Of a stretch of 64,000 nucleotides of DNA, positions 1 to 13,200 are shown piece after piece (positions within the stretch are counted from its first letter, which is position 1; the number at the start of each line of letters is the position of its first letter). The DNA lies in NCBI GenBank assembly GCA_026119855.1, contig JAOWBW010000282.1:1-64000 (forward strand), given 5' to 3'. Origin of the DNA: Campanula takesimana. Taxonomy: Eukaryota > Streptophyta > Magnoliopsida > Asterales > Campanulaceae. The position numbers and the translations under genes were made by a program. Under the pieces are notes generated by a model. That model saw nothing but the letters and a program-made list of their open reading frames with translations, made no database searches and had not been told where the DNA came from.

Positions 1-2935
1 GTGTAAATTCTCTAATCATCCTACTTACTCCCTCTTTTCCCCTCACCTCCCTCACTTCATCCTCCTTCCATTCCCAGCTCATTTCTCTCTCTCTCTTCCA
101 TTGCAAGAAAAGGTAAGTATTTCTTCTCTACCTTCTCTCTTCAATCTAACCATCTTCCTCTTGTTATTTCTCATTTATTAAAACATGAAACTTGTTAGAT
201 CGTCGTTAGGATCGTAGAGGGCTAAAAATATTCGAGTTCCGGCAACTTTGATAAAATCCTGGTAAGTTGCTTTCCCCCCATTTTTATGCTAAAATGATCA
301 ATCATGTTTATATAATGCTTAAATGTTACATTTGATGTTTGATTGAGTTTGAGATTTATTTGGAATTTATTCGCATTTTGTCCATTTTGAGAAATTTTGA
401 TGTTTGAATCAATTCTTGATTGGGGTTGTTAAATGTTGTTATATGAGTTCTTTTAGACCTATAAGTTGTTCTAGTACATTATTATGCTAGTAAGAGTGTT
501 GGATTTTGGTTTAGTTTTGGTTTGGGTTGAAAAATGGAAGGACCCAGCTTATCCCTTCCGTTTTCCGGCAGAACAGAGGGTTGGGCGACCGCCCAAATTG
601 GTGGGGCAACCGCACAACTATCTGAATGGTTTTGTTCTTGCTTGACGGCCTTTTGGGCGACCGCACAGACCCGAGTGGGCGGCCGCACAGTACCTCTGAA
701 GGTTTTCATTTGTTATTTTGTGTGATTGGAGAATGCGTTTTGGTCTAAGTCTTGGATGTCCTTCTAGTCGACCTTAGTGAACATTGTAGTACACTCTAGT
801 GATAGAATTGAGTCATTGTGATTAAGTTTGTGTTGTGAAATTTAGTTTTATGTTCCTTAATAATTTTGGGTTATTTGGGTTTTAGAGGCACATGAATTGA
901 GTTTTCTTGTCTTTAAATGTTAGGATAGAAGTTATATAGGTACTCCTAAGATTTAGAACGAAAAGAGTGAAATTCGGAGCTAAAACAGGGATTTTTCATA
1001 ATGTCCGGCCGAACACTTTATAAAAATTGTCCGTTTTACGTTCAATCTTCCGGAGACCATAACTTCTTCGTCCGGACTCCGTTTTGGACGTGTAAACTAT
1101 CGTTGGAAAGCTCCTTTTGAGTAATACGTAATGGTTCTATTGGCCGCATGGTTCCAGATCAGAATGGTTGTCTTATTGTTGAGGTTTAAGATCAAGGTGT
1201 AGTCTCGGTCAAGGTTCCGTAGTACTATTCTAGTTGACTTAGTTGGGCACCGTGGAACACTTTAGTAATTAAAATTGGTTCCTTTGTGAACAATGGTGTT
1301 ATGTAATTTGATCAAGTATTGTTTGGGAATGTTTGGGCATCTTATGATGTGTTCGTGATTGTTCCAATCGAATTGATTTTCGAGTAAGACTTGGTCTAGG
1401 TTTTAGGCGATGTCCTATAGTACCTAGAGGGTTGTTATTGAACACAAAGTGTAGGGTTTAGTCCGGTCGTGATCATGTTCTAATAAGGGTAACCTTTTGG
1501 ATTCGTTTGGGGTGTTTAGAATTGGTTCGTTATGGACGGAGGTAAAGCGTGAATTGGCAATTGGGTACTTACGGTTTGATTAACCTTAAGGTGTATTCAT
1601 TCTGATTTCCTACTTTGGAATTCCAGGTGTGATGAATGGCTGAGTTCATAGTCCTAGTATATCTTTATGAGTAAATGCTTAGGGTCATTTTGGTAATAGT
1701 CATTGTGCCATTTGTGAGCGACCGTTTGGGTTGTGCTCTTTATGATTAACTTGTGGGTATCATATTTAGGATGTATTTGGTACGTGCCTTATCTTAGAAT
1801 CATTATGTTTTAATGGTCAATGTTGTTGGACCCTTTTATGAGAAACTCCTTGTGTTTATATATTGTTGAACTCTTCTTGAGTAATCGTTTGCATCTTTTA
1901 TGGTGATTAATTGGTATGGTTCCCTACTTTGGAATCCTTAGTTGTCTACCGTGCTAGTATTTTATTACTTAGCATTTATTTAAAAGTCCAGCTGGTATTT
2001 GTGGTTGTGTCGGGCGATGTGAGATATTGTGATGGCACCGGCCAAGTCCATTATGGTGTCGACCATTGTTTTGCCCTTATTTTCCTCTTCCAGATCGGCC
2101 TTGGTTGAGACGTTTTGGAGCATGACTTTGTGGCATGGCTCCCGCCCTTTGTGGCACGTTACTTTGTTATTGGTTCCGGTACCGGGGGTATTCTCTTCAG
2201 CTTTTATGCTACTATGAAGATGGCTTGATGGGTTGATTGATTGATTGGTCGGTTCTGACCGGGGTTCTCTTCAGTTGTTATACTGCTATTGTTGATTGGT
2301 TGATCGGTTGAAGCTGCGCAGCGATTGTTCTATCAGTTTGGTGAAACCTTGGCTCAGTATCCTTTGTTACGTGTTTATTTCAGTCTATGTGCTGCATGAT
2401 GAGTTAGTCGTTATTTCCAACTGGTATGGGACAGTTGGCGATAGGGAGCTTCTTATTTGTTGTTATGTGATTTACTTGTTCAGTTATATCGTTGATTTGC
2501 ATGATATTATGCCATGGAGATGCATTTAGTAACTTACTGAGATTTATCTCACCCCGTTTCTTGTTTCAAATTGTTTTTCCTTAACCCCCCAGGAAAGCAA
2601 GTGGTAGCGTTGTGAGGTCCGTTGTAGCGGGAATCTTCTGAGCAGGTTGATCGTATTTGGGATAGTCGCCCTTCGGAGCCTTTACGCATATTATTGTGGG
2701 TTCGTAGTCGTTCAGTGTTTCGTATATACGGTTGCACTTTGGGTATTTTTGTTAATAGTTGTTCTTGCTTCCGTGTTTGTTTCTAGTCTCCGAGTTATAA
2801 TCTCGTTGAGGTGTTGCTTGATGGTATAGATTTCATAGTTGAATTCACGCGCCCGTGTTTGGTATTTTGTATTTTGGAGAAGTATATTATGTAAATTTTA
2901 TATTTATGGATTTTTGAGATTTCCGGGGCGTGACA
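1..2935 (+). repeat. LTR copy 1 (5' end cut by window edge)
   Basis: It aligns with LTR 2 from about 239 bases inside that LTR, so roughly the first 240 bases lie outside the window. It ends in TGACA directly before a primer binding site. Small ORFs in it are not conserved between copies because 1-base indels break them, so I do not call genes here. Confidence 0.85.
581..690. repeat. CG-rich near-palindromic motif cluster in LTR copy 1
   Basis: Four copies of a 16-base motif occur in 110 bases: TTGGGCGACCGCCCAA, TGGGGCAACCGCACAA, TTGGGCGACCGCACAG and GTGGGCGGCCGCACAG. The consensus is close to the perfect palindrome TGTGCGGCCGCACA. It lies about 245 bases before a TATATAGG sequence. Confidence 0.7.
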
Positions 2936-2937
2936 GT

Positions 2938-2949
2938 TGGTATCAGAGC
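2938..2949 (+). other. Primer binding site (tRNA-iMet type), copy 1
   Basis: TGGTATCAGAGC starts two bases after the LTR end. This is the complement of the 3' end of plant initiator tRNA-Met and the common primer site of Tekay and many copia elements. Confidence 0.85.
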
Positions 2950-5003
2950 AATGGTTTTAGATCTTGAAGTAGAATAAGAACTCTGATATTGAATAGATTT
3001 CAATACTTGGGTGTTATGATTTTGAGTGGTTTAGAAACTAAGTTTTCTTGAAAGAATGAGGTTAAGGTAGATGTTGGTTGAGTTATAAGTCGTGATATTG
3101 ACGTCGAGTGTTCCTTCTCTTGTGGTATATCAAGTATAGGATTGGTGTCAATAGTGTTGGTTCCATTGGGGTTAGTTGGTTTGAGAATAGAGAGTGCGAG
3201 TCTTTGAGGACTTAGGAGTTTATATTTTGTAGAGTGTATAATGTTTCGTGCGATGTACGCATGTTGGTCCTCATTCCGTGAATTATGTTGAGGAATATTC
3301 TCGGATATGAGACTTTGGGATTGTTACTGATATACATAAGAAACCCGGGAGAATTATGAGCGATAGCACTCTATAAGCTATAAGTTGATTTAGTTGTGTC
3401 ACCTGTTCGGGTTATTGATGTGATAAGTGGTGTTTAGCTTTCTATGTGTCTCGTATCTTTGGGTTGCCACTGATTGGTGGTGAGTATTTCTGGATATTTT
3501 TAGAGAGTTCAAATAGGCCATTATGATAAATTAGTACTTGTTATCTTATATTGGTGAATTAGTAAATTCCTGAAGTGGATCAGTGGTTTAATCAGAGTTT
3601 GATTGATAAGTGGCTATTGTTAGTCAAGGTCGAATATGAGGAAATAGCGAAGGCAAATTCTATTATTGGGTTTGTTTATCATGAATTCTTGGTTATATCA
3701 TTTAGATGGATAAATGGCATAGTGTTATCAAAGATTATTATTTTTAAATCATAATTTGATTGTGGGAGTGAATGACTTAATGTTATATTGATACACACCA
3801 AGTTGTAGGCTGAGAATTAATACCCATTTGGATTTTATTTAAAATTTCTTGGAAGAAGCAAGGGTTCACAAGTTTTAGCATGAGTTAGAGGATTTATTGT
3901 TTTGTAATGGGGTTCTTCAGGTTTTAATTGATCTCTGCAAGTGTAGACAAATATGTAAAATGAGATACACGTATTTTGGGATTTCTTGGCTTTAGTAAGA
4001 ACCGATAAGTGTGAAATCAGCTTTCGATTGTTAATATAAAGATTGATGATAATTTCAGTATTTTTATTGTTTTGTGGATTTAGCTAGTATCACTGTTATC
4101 TTGCAAGGTATAACCAGTGTTATGTTTTCTTGGAGATAAGTCAGGTTTTCCATTTTGTGAAAAGTGATCAACCCGTTATCGATAATGATGTTTCCAAAGG
4201 GAGATGGAGGTATGTAACGATTTTGAGTGATAAGTATTTGTATATGTGTTTCGAGGGTTAGCACCTAATAAATAGAACTATCTATTACTTTGAATTGATG
4301 GTGATTTTATTGATATTGCCTCAGCGGACTATATATTTTATTCTATTTTGGGACCAAGTTGAAACGTTATGATACCAGACTACCAAGAGTTAATGGATAT
4401 AATTCCTTAGAAAACTAAGTTTGAGGTAATGTAAGTAGTTTGAGAAATTCAAGATTTTGGCTGTATTATGTTTTATCTCATGGGGAAAGTGAGTGTGGTA
4501 GTGGAATCACATTCGATCGGATAGTTGATAACAGTAAATTTTGAGTATATCATTGAGTCATTGGGTGACAGTAATTGTTAACTCTATTCCTTCTCTTATT
4601 TGTTCGGGTAGTAGCATGATTATGGGATGATGTCTAGATCGTCAATACGTACGGAGGAACCGGAAAAGTAAAACCTATGAATATTGGTGACTTAAGGGTT
4701 GATTGAGGACATAATGCTAACTGGGATCAAATCAGTTATGTTTCAGGATCGATGATCAAGTGATAGTCGTGGGAATCTGAAATTCCGGATGAAAGAGGAA
4801 GTTGACTTTAGAATGTTTAATAAGAGTATACTCGAGATATGTATGTGTAAAATATATGGGTTAATGAGTCGTGGAGACTATGTTTGAATTATCTAATAGA
4901 TTTTGATTGGGGTTATGAGTGCTATATGAGAATCGATATTTTGTAGCCTCGCTATGACTGCGTGTTATGATTTTGATAGGTGAATTCGCGGCGAATTCTT
5001 TTT

Positions 5004-5016
5004 AAGGAGGGTAGAT
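5004..5016 (+). other. Polypurine tract, copy 1
   Basis: AAGGAGGGTAGAT lies immediately upstream of the TG of LTR 2, where the plus-strand primer is expected. Confidence 0.75.
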
Positions 5017-5841
5017 TGTAACGACCCGAAAATCCGCCTCTATTTTCTTAGTAATAAATATTTAATTATTTATTTATTGCTTATTTATTTATTTAAATTA
5101 TTTATTTATTTAAATAATTATGTGTGCATTTTGTGTGTCCTAATATTTTATGCCTAGCATTTTAATTGGTTATTTGTGCTAGTGTGGAGTGTTGGGTCTT
5201 AGTTGTTAGTGGGGAGTATAAGATTATTGTGTTAAGTGTGTAGGGGAGGGGGTCTATGTGTAAATTCTCTAATCATCCTACTTACTCCCTCTTTTCCCCT
5301 CACCTCCCTCACTTTCATCCTCCCTTCCATTCCCAGCTCATTTCTCTCTCTCTCTTCCATTGCAAGAAAAGGTAAGTATTTCTTCTCTACCTTCTCTCTT
5401 CAATCTAACCATCTTCCTCTTGTTATTTCTCATTTATTAAAACATGAAACTTGTTTAGATCGTCGTTAGGATCGTAGAGGGCTAAAAATATTCGAGTTCC
5501 GGCAACTTTGATAAAATCCTGGTAAGTTGCTTTCCCCCCATTTTTATGCTAAAATGATCAAATCATGTTTATATAATGCTTAAATTGTTACATTTGATGT
5601 TTGATTGAGTTTGAGATTTATTTGGAATTTATTCGCATTTTGTCCATTTTGAGAAATTTTGATGTTTGAATCAATTCTTGATTGGGGTTGTTAAATGTTG
5701 TTATATGAGTTCTTTTAGACCTATAAGTTGTTCTAGTACATTATTATGCTAGTAAGAGTGTTGGATTTTGGTTTAGTTTTGGTTTGGGTTGAAAATGGAA
5801 GGACCCAGCTTATCCCTTCCGTTTTCCGGCAGAACAGAGGG

Positions 5842-5951
5842 TTGGGCGACCGCCCAAATTGGTGGGGCAACCGCACAACTATCTGAATGGTTTTGTTCTT
5901 GCTTGACGGCCTTTTGGGCGACCGCACAGACCCGAGTGGGCGGCCGCACAG
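5842..5951. repeat. CG-rich near-palindromic motif cluster in LTR copy 2
   Basis: The same four motif copies and spacing as in LTR 1. It stands out as a GC-rich island in an AT-rich LTR and ends about 243 bases before the TATATATA box. Confidence 0.7.
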
Positions 5952-6193
5952 TACCTCTGAAGGTTTTCATTTGTTATTTTGTGTGATTGGAGAATGCGTT
6001 TTGGTCTAAGTCTTGGATGTCCTTCTAGTCGACCTTAGTGAACATTGTAGTACACTCTAGTGATAGAATTGAGTCATTTGTGATTAAGTTTGTGTTGTGA
6101 AATTTAGTTTTATGTTCCTTAATAATTTTGGGGTTATTTGGGTTTTAGAGGCACATGAATTGAGTTTCTTGTCTTTAAATGTTAGGATAGAAG

Positions 6194-6201
6194 TATATAT
6201 A
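6194..6201 (+). promoter_or_regulatory. Candidate TATA box of the long LTR
   Basis: TATATATA followed by GG. LTR 3 has the same box, while LTR 1 has a 2-base shorter form. In AT-rich DNA such matches are common, so the call rests on its position after the GC-rich motif cluster. Confidence 0.35.
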
Positions 6202-8196
6202 GGTACTCCTAAGATTTAGAACGAAAAGAGTGAAATTCGGAGCTAAAACAGGGATTTTTCATAATGTCCGGCCGAACACTTTATAAAAATTGTCCGTTTT
6301 ACGTTCAATCTTCCGGAGACCATAACTTCTTCGTCCGGACTCCGTTTTGGACGTGTAAACTATCGTTGGAAAGCTCCTTTTGAGTAATACGTAATGGTTC
6401 TATTGGCCGCATGGTTCCAGATCAGAATGGTTGTCTTATTGTTGAGGTTTAAGATCAAGGTGTAGTCTCGGTCAAGGTTCCGTAGTACTATTCTAGTTGA
6501 CTTAGTTGGGCACCGTGGAACACTTTAGTAATTAAAATTGGTTCCTTTGTGAACAATGGTGTTATGTAATTTGATCAAGTATTGTTTGGGAATGTTTGGG
6601 CATCTTATGATGTGTTCGTGATTGTTCCAATCGAATTGATTTTCGAGTAAGACTTGGTCTAGGTTTTAGGCGATGTCCTATAGTACCTAGAGGGTTGTTA
6701 TTGAACACCAAAGTGTAGGGTTTAGTCCGGTCGTGATCATGTTCTAATAAGGGTAACCTTTTGGATTCGTTTGGGGTGTTTAGAATTGGTTCGTTATGGA
6801 CGGAGGTAAAGCGTGAATTGGCAATTGGGTACTTACGGTTTGATTAACCTTAAGGTGTATTCATTCTGATTTCCTACTTTGGAATTCCAGGTGTGATGAA
6901 TGGCTGAGTTCATAGTCCTAGTATATCTTTATGAGTAAATGCTTAGGGTCATTTTGGTAATAGTCATTGTGCCATTTGTGAGCGACCGTTTGGGTTGTGC
7001 TCTTTATGATTAACTTGTGGGTATCATATTTAGGATGTATTTGGTACGTGCCTTATCTTAGAATCATTATGTTTTAATGGTCAATGTTGTTGGACCCTTT
7101 TATGAGAACTCCTTGTGTTATTATTGTTGAACTCTTCTTGAGTAATCGTTTGCATCTTTATGGTGATTAATTGGTATGGTTCCCTACTTTGGAATCCTTA
7201 GTTGTCTACCGTGCTAGTATTTTATTACTTAGCATTTATTTAAAAGTCCAGCTGGTATTTGTGGTTGTGTCGGGCGATGTGAGATATTGTGATGGCACCG
7301 GCCAAGTCCATTATGGTGTCGACCATTGTTTTGCCCTTATTTTCCTCTTCCAGATCGGCCTTGGTTGAGACGTTTTGGAGCATGACTTTGTGGCATGGCT
7401 CCCGCCCTTTGTGGCACGTTACTTTGTTATTGGTTCCGGTACCGGGGTATTCTCTTCAGCTTTTATGCTACTATGAAGATGGCTTGATGGGTTGATTGAT
7501 TGATTGGTCGGTTCTGACCGGGTTCTCTTCAGTTGTTATACTGCTATTGTTGATTGGTTGATCGGTTGAAGCTGCGCAGCGATTGTTCTATCAGTTTGGT
7601 GAAACCTTGGCTCAGTATCCTTTGTTACGTGTTTATTTCAGTCTTATGTGCTGCATGATGAGTTAGTCGTTATTTCCAACTGGTATGGGACAGTTGGCGA
7701 TAGGGAGCTTTCTTATTTGTTGTTATGTGATTTACTTGTTCAGTTATATCGTTGATTTGCATGATATTATGCCATGGAGATGCATTTAGTAACTTACTGA
7801 GATTTTATCTCACCCCGTTTCTTGTTTCAAATTGTTTTTCCTTAACCCCCCAGGAAAGCAAGTGGTAGCGTTGTGAGGTCCGTTGTAGCGGGAATCTTCT
7901 GAGCAGGTTGATCGTATTTGGGATAGTCGCCTTCGGAGCCTTTACGCATATTATTGTGGGTTCGTAGTCGTTCAGTGTTTCGTATATACGGTTGCACTTT
8001 GGGTATTTTTGTTAATAGTTGTTCTTGCTTCCGTGTTGTTTCTAGTCTCCGAGTTATAATCTCGTTGAGGTGTTGCTTGATGGTATAGATTTCATAGTTG
8101 AATTCACGCGCCCGTGTTTGGTATTTTGTATTTTGGAGAAGTATATTATGTAAATTTTATATTTATGGATTTTTGAGATTTCCGGGGCGTGACAGT

Positions 8197-8208
8197 TGGT
8201 ATCAGAGC
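8197..8208 (+). other. Primer binding site (tRNA-iMet type), copy 2
   Basis: TGGTATCAGAGC, two bases after the end of LTR 2. Confidence 0.85.
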
Positions 8209-10269
8209 AATGGTTTTAGATCTTGAAGTAGAATAAGAACTCTGATATTGAATAGATTTCAATACTTGGGTGTTATGATTTTGAGTGGTTTAGAAACTAA
8301 GTTTTCTTGAAAGAATGAGGTTAAGGTAGATGTTGGTTGAGTTATAAGTCGTGATATTGACGTCGAGTGTTCCTTCTCTTGTGGTATATCAAGTATAGGA
8401 TTGGTGTCAATAGTGTTGGTTCCATTGGGGTTAGTTGGTTTGAGAATAGAGAGTGCGAGTCTTTGAGGACTTAGGAGTTTATATTTTGTAGAGTGTATAA
8501 TGTTTCGTGCGATGTACGCATGTTGGTCCTCATTCCGTGAATTATGTTGAGGAATATTCTCGGATATGAGACTTTGGGATTGTTACTGATATACATAAGA
8601 AACCCGGGAGAATTATGAGCGATAGCACTCTATAAGCTATAAGTTGATTTAGTTGTGTCACCTGTTCGGGTTATTGATGTGATAAGTGGTGTGTTTAGCT
8701 TTCTATGTGTCTCGTATCTTTGGGTTGCCACTGATTGGTGGTGAGTATTTCTGGATATTTTTAGAGAGTTCAAATAGGCCATTATGATAAATTAGTACTT
8801 GTTATCTTATATTGGTGAATTAGTAAATTCCTGAAGTGGATCAGTGGTTTAATCAGAGTTTGATTGATAAGTGGCTATTGTTAGTCAAAGGTCGAATATG
8901 AGGAAATAGCGAAGGCAAATTCTATTATTGGGTTTGTTTATCATGAATTCTTGGTTATATCATTTAGATGGATAAATGGCATAGTGTTATCAAAGATTAT
9001 TATTTTTAAATCATAATTTGATTGTGGGAGTGAATGACTTAATGTTATATTGATACACACCAAGTTGTAGGCTGAGAATTAATACCCATTTTGGATTTTA
9101 TTTAAAATTTCTTGGAAGAAGCAAGGGTTCACAAGTTTTAGCATGAGTTAGAGGATTTATTGTTTTGTAATGGGGTTCTTCAGGTTTTAATTGATCTCTG
9201 CAAGTGTAGACAAATATGTAAAATGAGATACACGTATTTTGGGATTTCTTGGCTTTAGTAAGAACCGATAAGTGTGAAATCAGCTTTCGATTGTTAATAT
9301 AAAGATTGATGATAATTTCAGTATTTTTATTGTTTTGTGGATTTAGCTAGTATCACTGTTATCTTGCAAGGTATAACCAGTGTTATGTTTTCTTGGAGAT
9401 AAGTCAGGTTTTCCATTTTTGTGAAAAGTGATCAACCCGTTATCGATAATGATGTTTCCAAAGGGAGATGGAGGTATGTAACGATTTTGAGTGATAAAGT
9501 ATTTGTATATGTTTCGAGGGTTAGCACCTAATAAATAGAACTATCTATTACTTTGAATTGATGGTGATTTTATTGATATTGCCTCAGCGGACTATATATT
9601 TTATTCTATTTTGGGACCAAGTTGAAACGTTATGATACCAGACTACCAAGAGTTAATGGATATAATTCCTTAGAAAACTAAGTTTGAGGTAATGTAAGTA
9701 GTTTGAGAAATTCAAGATTTTGGCTGTATTATGTTTTATCTCATGGGGAAAGTGAGTGTGGTAGTGGAATCACATTCGATCGGATAGTTGATAACAGTAA
9801 ATTTTGAGTATATCATTGAGTCATTGGGTGACAGTAATTGTTAACTCTATTCCTTCTCTTATTTGTTCGGGTAGTAGCATGATTATGGGATGATGTCTAG
9901 ATCGTCAATACGTACGGAGGAACCGGAAAAGTAAAACCTATGAATATTGGTGACTTAAGGGTTGATTGAGGACATAATGCTAACTGGGATCAAATCAGTT
10001 ATGTTTCAGGATCGATGATCAAGTGATAGTCGTGGGAATCTGAAATTCCGGATGAAAGAGGAAGTTGACTTTAGAATGTTTAATAAGAGTATACTCGAGA
10101 TATGTATGTGTAAAATATATTGGGTTAATGAGTCGTGGAGACTATGTTTGAATTATCTAATAGATATTTGATTGGGGTTATGAGTGCTATATGAGAATCG
10201 ATATTTTGTAGCCTCGCTATGACTGCGTGTTATGATTTTGATAGGTGAATTCGCGGGCGAATTCTTTTT

Positions 10270-10282
10270 AAGGAGGGTAGAT
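10270..10282 (+). other. Polypurine tract, copy 2
   Basis: AAGGAGGGTAGAT directly before LTR 3. Confidence 0.75.
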
Positions 10283-13200
10283 TGTAACGACCCGAAAATC
10301 CGCCTCTATTTTCTTAGTAATAAATATTTAATTATTTATTTATTGCTTATTTATTTATTTAAATTATTTATTTATTTAAATAATTATGTGTGCATTTTGT
10401 GTGTCCTAATATTTTATGCCTAGCATTTTAATTGGTTATTTGTGCTAGTGTGGAGTGTTGGGTCTTAGTTGTTAGTGGGGAGTATAAGATTATTGTGTTA
10501 AGTGTGTAGGGGAGGGGGTCTATGTGTAAATTCTCTAATCATCCTACTTACTCCCTCTTTTCCCCTCACCTCCCTCACTTTCATCCTCCCTTCCATTCCC
10601 AGCTCATTTCTCTCTCTCTCTTCCATTGCAAGAAAAGGTAAGTATTTCTTCTCTACCTTCTCTCTTCAATCTAACCATCTTCCTCTTGTTATTTCTCATT
10701 TATTAAAACATGAAACTTGTTTAGATCGTCGTTAGGATCGTAGAGGGCTAAAAATATTCGAGTTCCGGCAACTTTGATAAAATCCTGGTAAGTTGCTTTC
10801 CCCCCATTTTTATGCTAAAATGATCAAATCATGTTTATATAATGCTTAAATTGTTACATTTGATGTTTGATTGAGTTTGAGATTTATTTGGAATTTATTC
10901 GCATTTTGTCCATTTTGAGAAATTTTGATGTTTGAATCAATTCTTGATTGGGTTGTTAAATGTTGTTATATGAGTTCTTTTAGACCTATAAGTTGTTCTA
11001 GTACATTATTATGCTAGTAAGAGTGTTGGATTTTGGTTTAGTTTTGGTTTGGGTTGAAAATGGAAGGACCCAGCTTATCCCTTCCGTTTTCCGGCAGAAC
11101 AGAGGGTTGGGCGACCGCCCAAATTGGTGGGGCAACCGCACAACTATCTGAATGGTTTTGTTCTTGCTTGACGGCCTTTTGGGCGACCGCACAGACCCGA
11201 GTGGGCGGCCGCACAGTACCTCTGAAGGTTTTCATTTGTTATTTTGTGTGATTGGAGAATGCGTTTTGGTCTAAGTCTTGGATGTCCTTCTAGTCGACCT
11301 TAGTGAACATTGTAGTACACTCTAGTGATAGAATTGAGTCATTTGTGATTAAGTTTGTGTTGTGAAATTTAGTTTTATGTTCCTTAATAATTTTGGGGTT
11401 ATTTGGGTTTTAGAGGCACATGAATTGAGTTTTCTTGTCTTTAAATGTTAGGATAGAAGTATATATAGGTACTCCTAAGATTTAGAACGAAAAGAGTGAA
11501 ATTCGGAGCTAAAACAGGGATTTTTCATAATGTCCGGCCGAACACTTTATAAAAATTGTCCGTTTTACGTTCAATCTTCCGGAGACCATAACTTCTTCGT
11601 CCGGACTCCGTTTTGGACGTGTAAACTATCGTTGGAAAGCTCCTTTTGAGTAATACGTAATGGTTCTATTGGCCGCATGGTTCCAGATCAGAATGGTTGT
11701 CTTATTGTTGAGGTTTAAGATCAAGGTGTAGTCTCGGTCAAGGTTCCGTAGTACTATTCTAGTTGACTTAGTTGGGCACCGTGGAACACTTTAGTAATTA
11801 AAATTGGTTCCTTTGTGAACAATGGTGTTATGTAATTTGATCAAGTATTGTTTGGGAATGTTTGGGCATCTTATGATGTGTTCGTGATTGTTCCAATCGA
11901 ATTGATTTTCGAGTAAGACTTGGTCTAGGTTTTAGGCGATGTCCTATAGTACCTAGAGGGTTGTTATTGAACACCAAAGTGTAGGGTTTAGTCCGGTCGT
12001 GATCATGTTCTAATAAGGGTAACCTTTTGGATTCGTTTGGGGTGTTTAGAATTGGTTCGTTATGGACGGAGGTAAAGCGTGAATTGGCAATTGGGTACTT
12101 ACGGTTTGATTAACCTTAAGGTGTATTCATTCTGATTTCCTACTTTGGAATTCCAGGTGTGATGAATGGCTGAGTTCATAGTCCTAGTATATCTTTATGA
12201 GTAAATGCTTAGGGTCATTTTGGTAATAGTCATTGTGCCATTTGTGAGCGACCGTTTGGGTTGTGCTCTTTATGATTAACTTGTGGGTATCATATTTAGG
12301 ATGTATTTGGTACGTGCCTTATCTTAGAATCATTATGTTTTAATGGTCAATGTTGTTGGACCCTTTTATGAGAAACTCCTTGTGTTTATTATTGTTGAAC
12401 TCTTCTTGAGTAATCGTTTGCATCTTTTATGGTGATTAATTGGTATGGTTCCCTACTTTGGAATCCTTAGTTGTCTACCGTGCTAGTATTTTATTACTTA
12501 GCATTTATTTAAAAGTCCAGCTGGTATTTGTGGTTGTGTCGGGCGATGTGAGATATTGTGATGGCACCGGCCAAGTCCATTATGGTGTCGACCATTGTTT
12601 TGCCCTTATTTTCCTCTTCCAGATCGGCCTTGGTTGAGACGTTTTGGAGCATGACTTTGTGGCATGGCTCCCGCCCTTTGTGGCACGTTACTTTGTTATT
12701 GGTTCCGGTACCGGGGGTATTCTCTTCAGCTTTTATGCTACTATGAAGATGGCTTGATGGGTTGATTGATTGATTGGTCGGTTCTGACCGGGGTTCTCTT
12801 CAGTTGTTATACTGCTATTGTTGATTGGTTGATCGGTTGAAGCTGCGCAGTGATTGTTCTATCAGTTTGGTGAAACCTTGGCTCAGTATCCTTTGTTACG
12901 TGTTTATTTCAGTCTTATGTGCTGCATGATGAGTTAGTCGTTATTTCCAACTGGTATGGGACAGTTGGCGATAGGGAGCTTTCTCATTTGTTGTTATGTG
13001 ATTTACTTGTTCAGTTATATCGTTGATTTGCATGATATTATGCCATATAGATGCATTTAGTAACTTACTGAGATTTTATCTCACCCCGTTTCTTGTTTCA
13101 AATTGTTTTTCCTTAACCCCCCCCCCCCAGGAAAGCAAGTGGTAGAGTTGTGAGGTCCTTTGTAGCGGGAATCTTCTGAGCAGGTTGATCGCATTTGGGA

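Larger units (their letters stand above)
2936..5016 (+). other. Non-coding internal segment 1 of the long-LTR element
   Basis: This 2.08 kb AT-rich stretch lies between the primer site and the purine tract. The longest frames are about 65 codons on the minus strand and look random. I see no protease, RT, RNase H or integrase motif on either strand. It is almost identical to internal segment 2. Confidence 0.75.
5372..7853 (+). other. Set of consensus splice signals inside the LTR
   Basis: A strong donor (AAAAG/GTAAGTATTT) at 5371/5372 is followed by an acceptor (TTGTTTAG/AT) at 5458/5459 and a second strong donor (CCTG/GTAAGTTG) at 5521/5522. An acceptor with a pyrimidine tract (TTCCTTAACCCCCCAG/GA) lies at 7853/7854. 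They would define a 63-base exon and a 2.3 kb intron. The same signals are in LTR 1 and LTR 3. Use of these sites is inference. Confidence 0.4.
5017..8194 (+). repeat. LTR copy 2 (complete, 3178 bp)
   Basis: This is a complete LTR with TG...CA ends. The first 100 bases hold an AT-rich run of TTTA repeats. A pyrimidine-rich leader-like stretch with two strong 5' splice-site matches follows, then the CG-rich motif cluster and a TATATATA box. A U3 of about 1.2 kb and R-U5 of about 2 kb would follow if that box is the promoter. That assignment is inference. Confidence 0.85.
8195..10282 (+). other. Non-coding internal segment 2 of the long-LTR element
   Basis: A near-identical copy of internal segment 1, differing by scattered small indels. 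No coding potential is visible on either strand. Confidence 0.75.

Noticed and set aside
482..725. Overlapping open frames on both strands rich in AVAQ/ATAQ words in all three long LTRs
   Set aside because: They result from the four copies of the CG-rich motif. The frames have no domain and change start and length between copies through 1-base indels.
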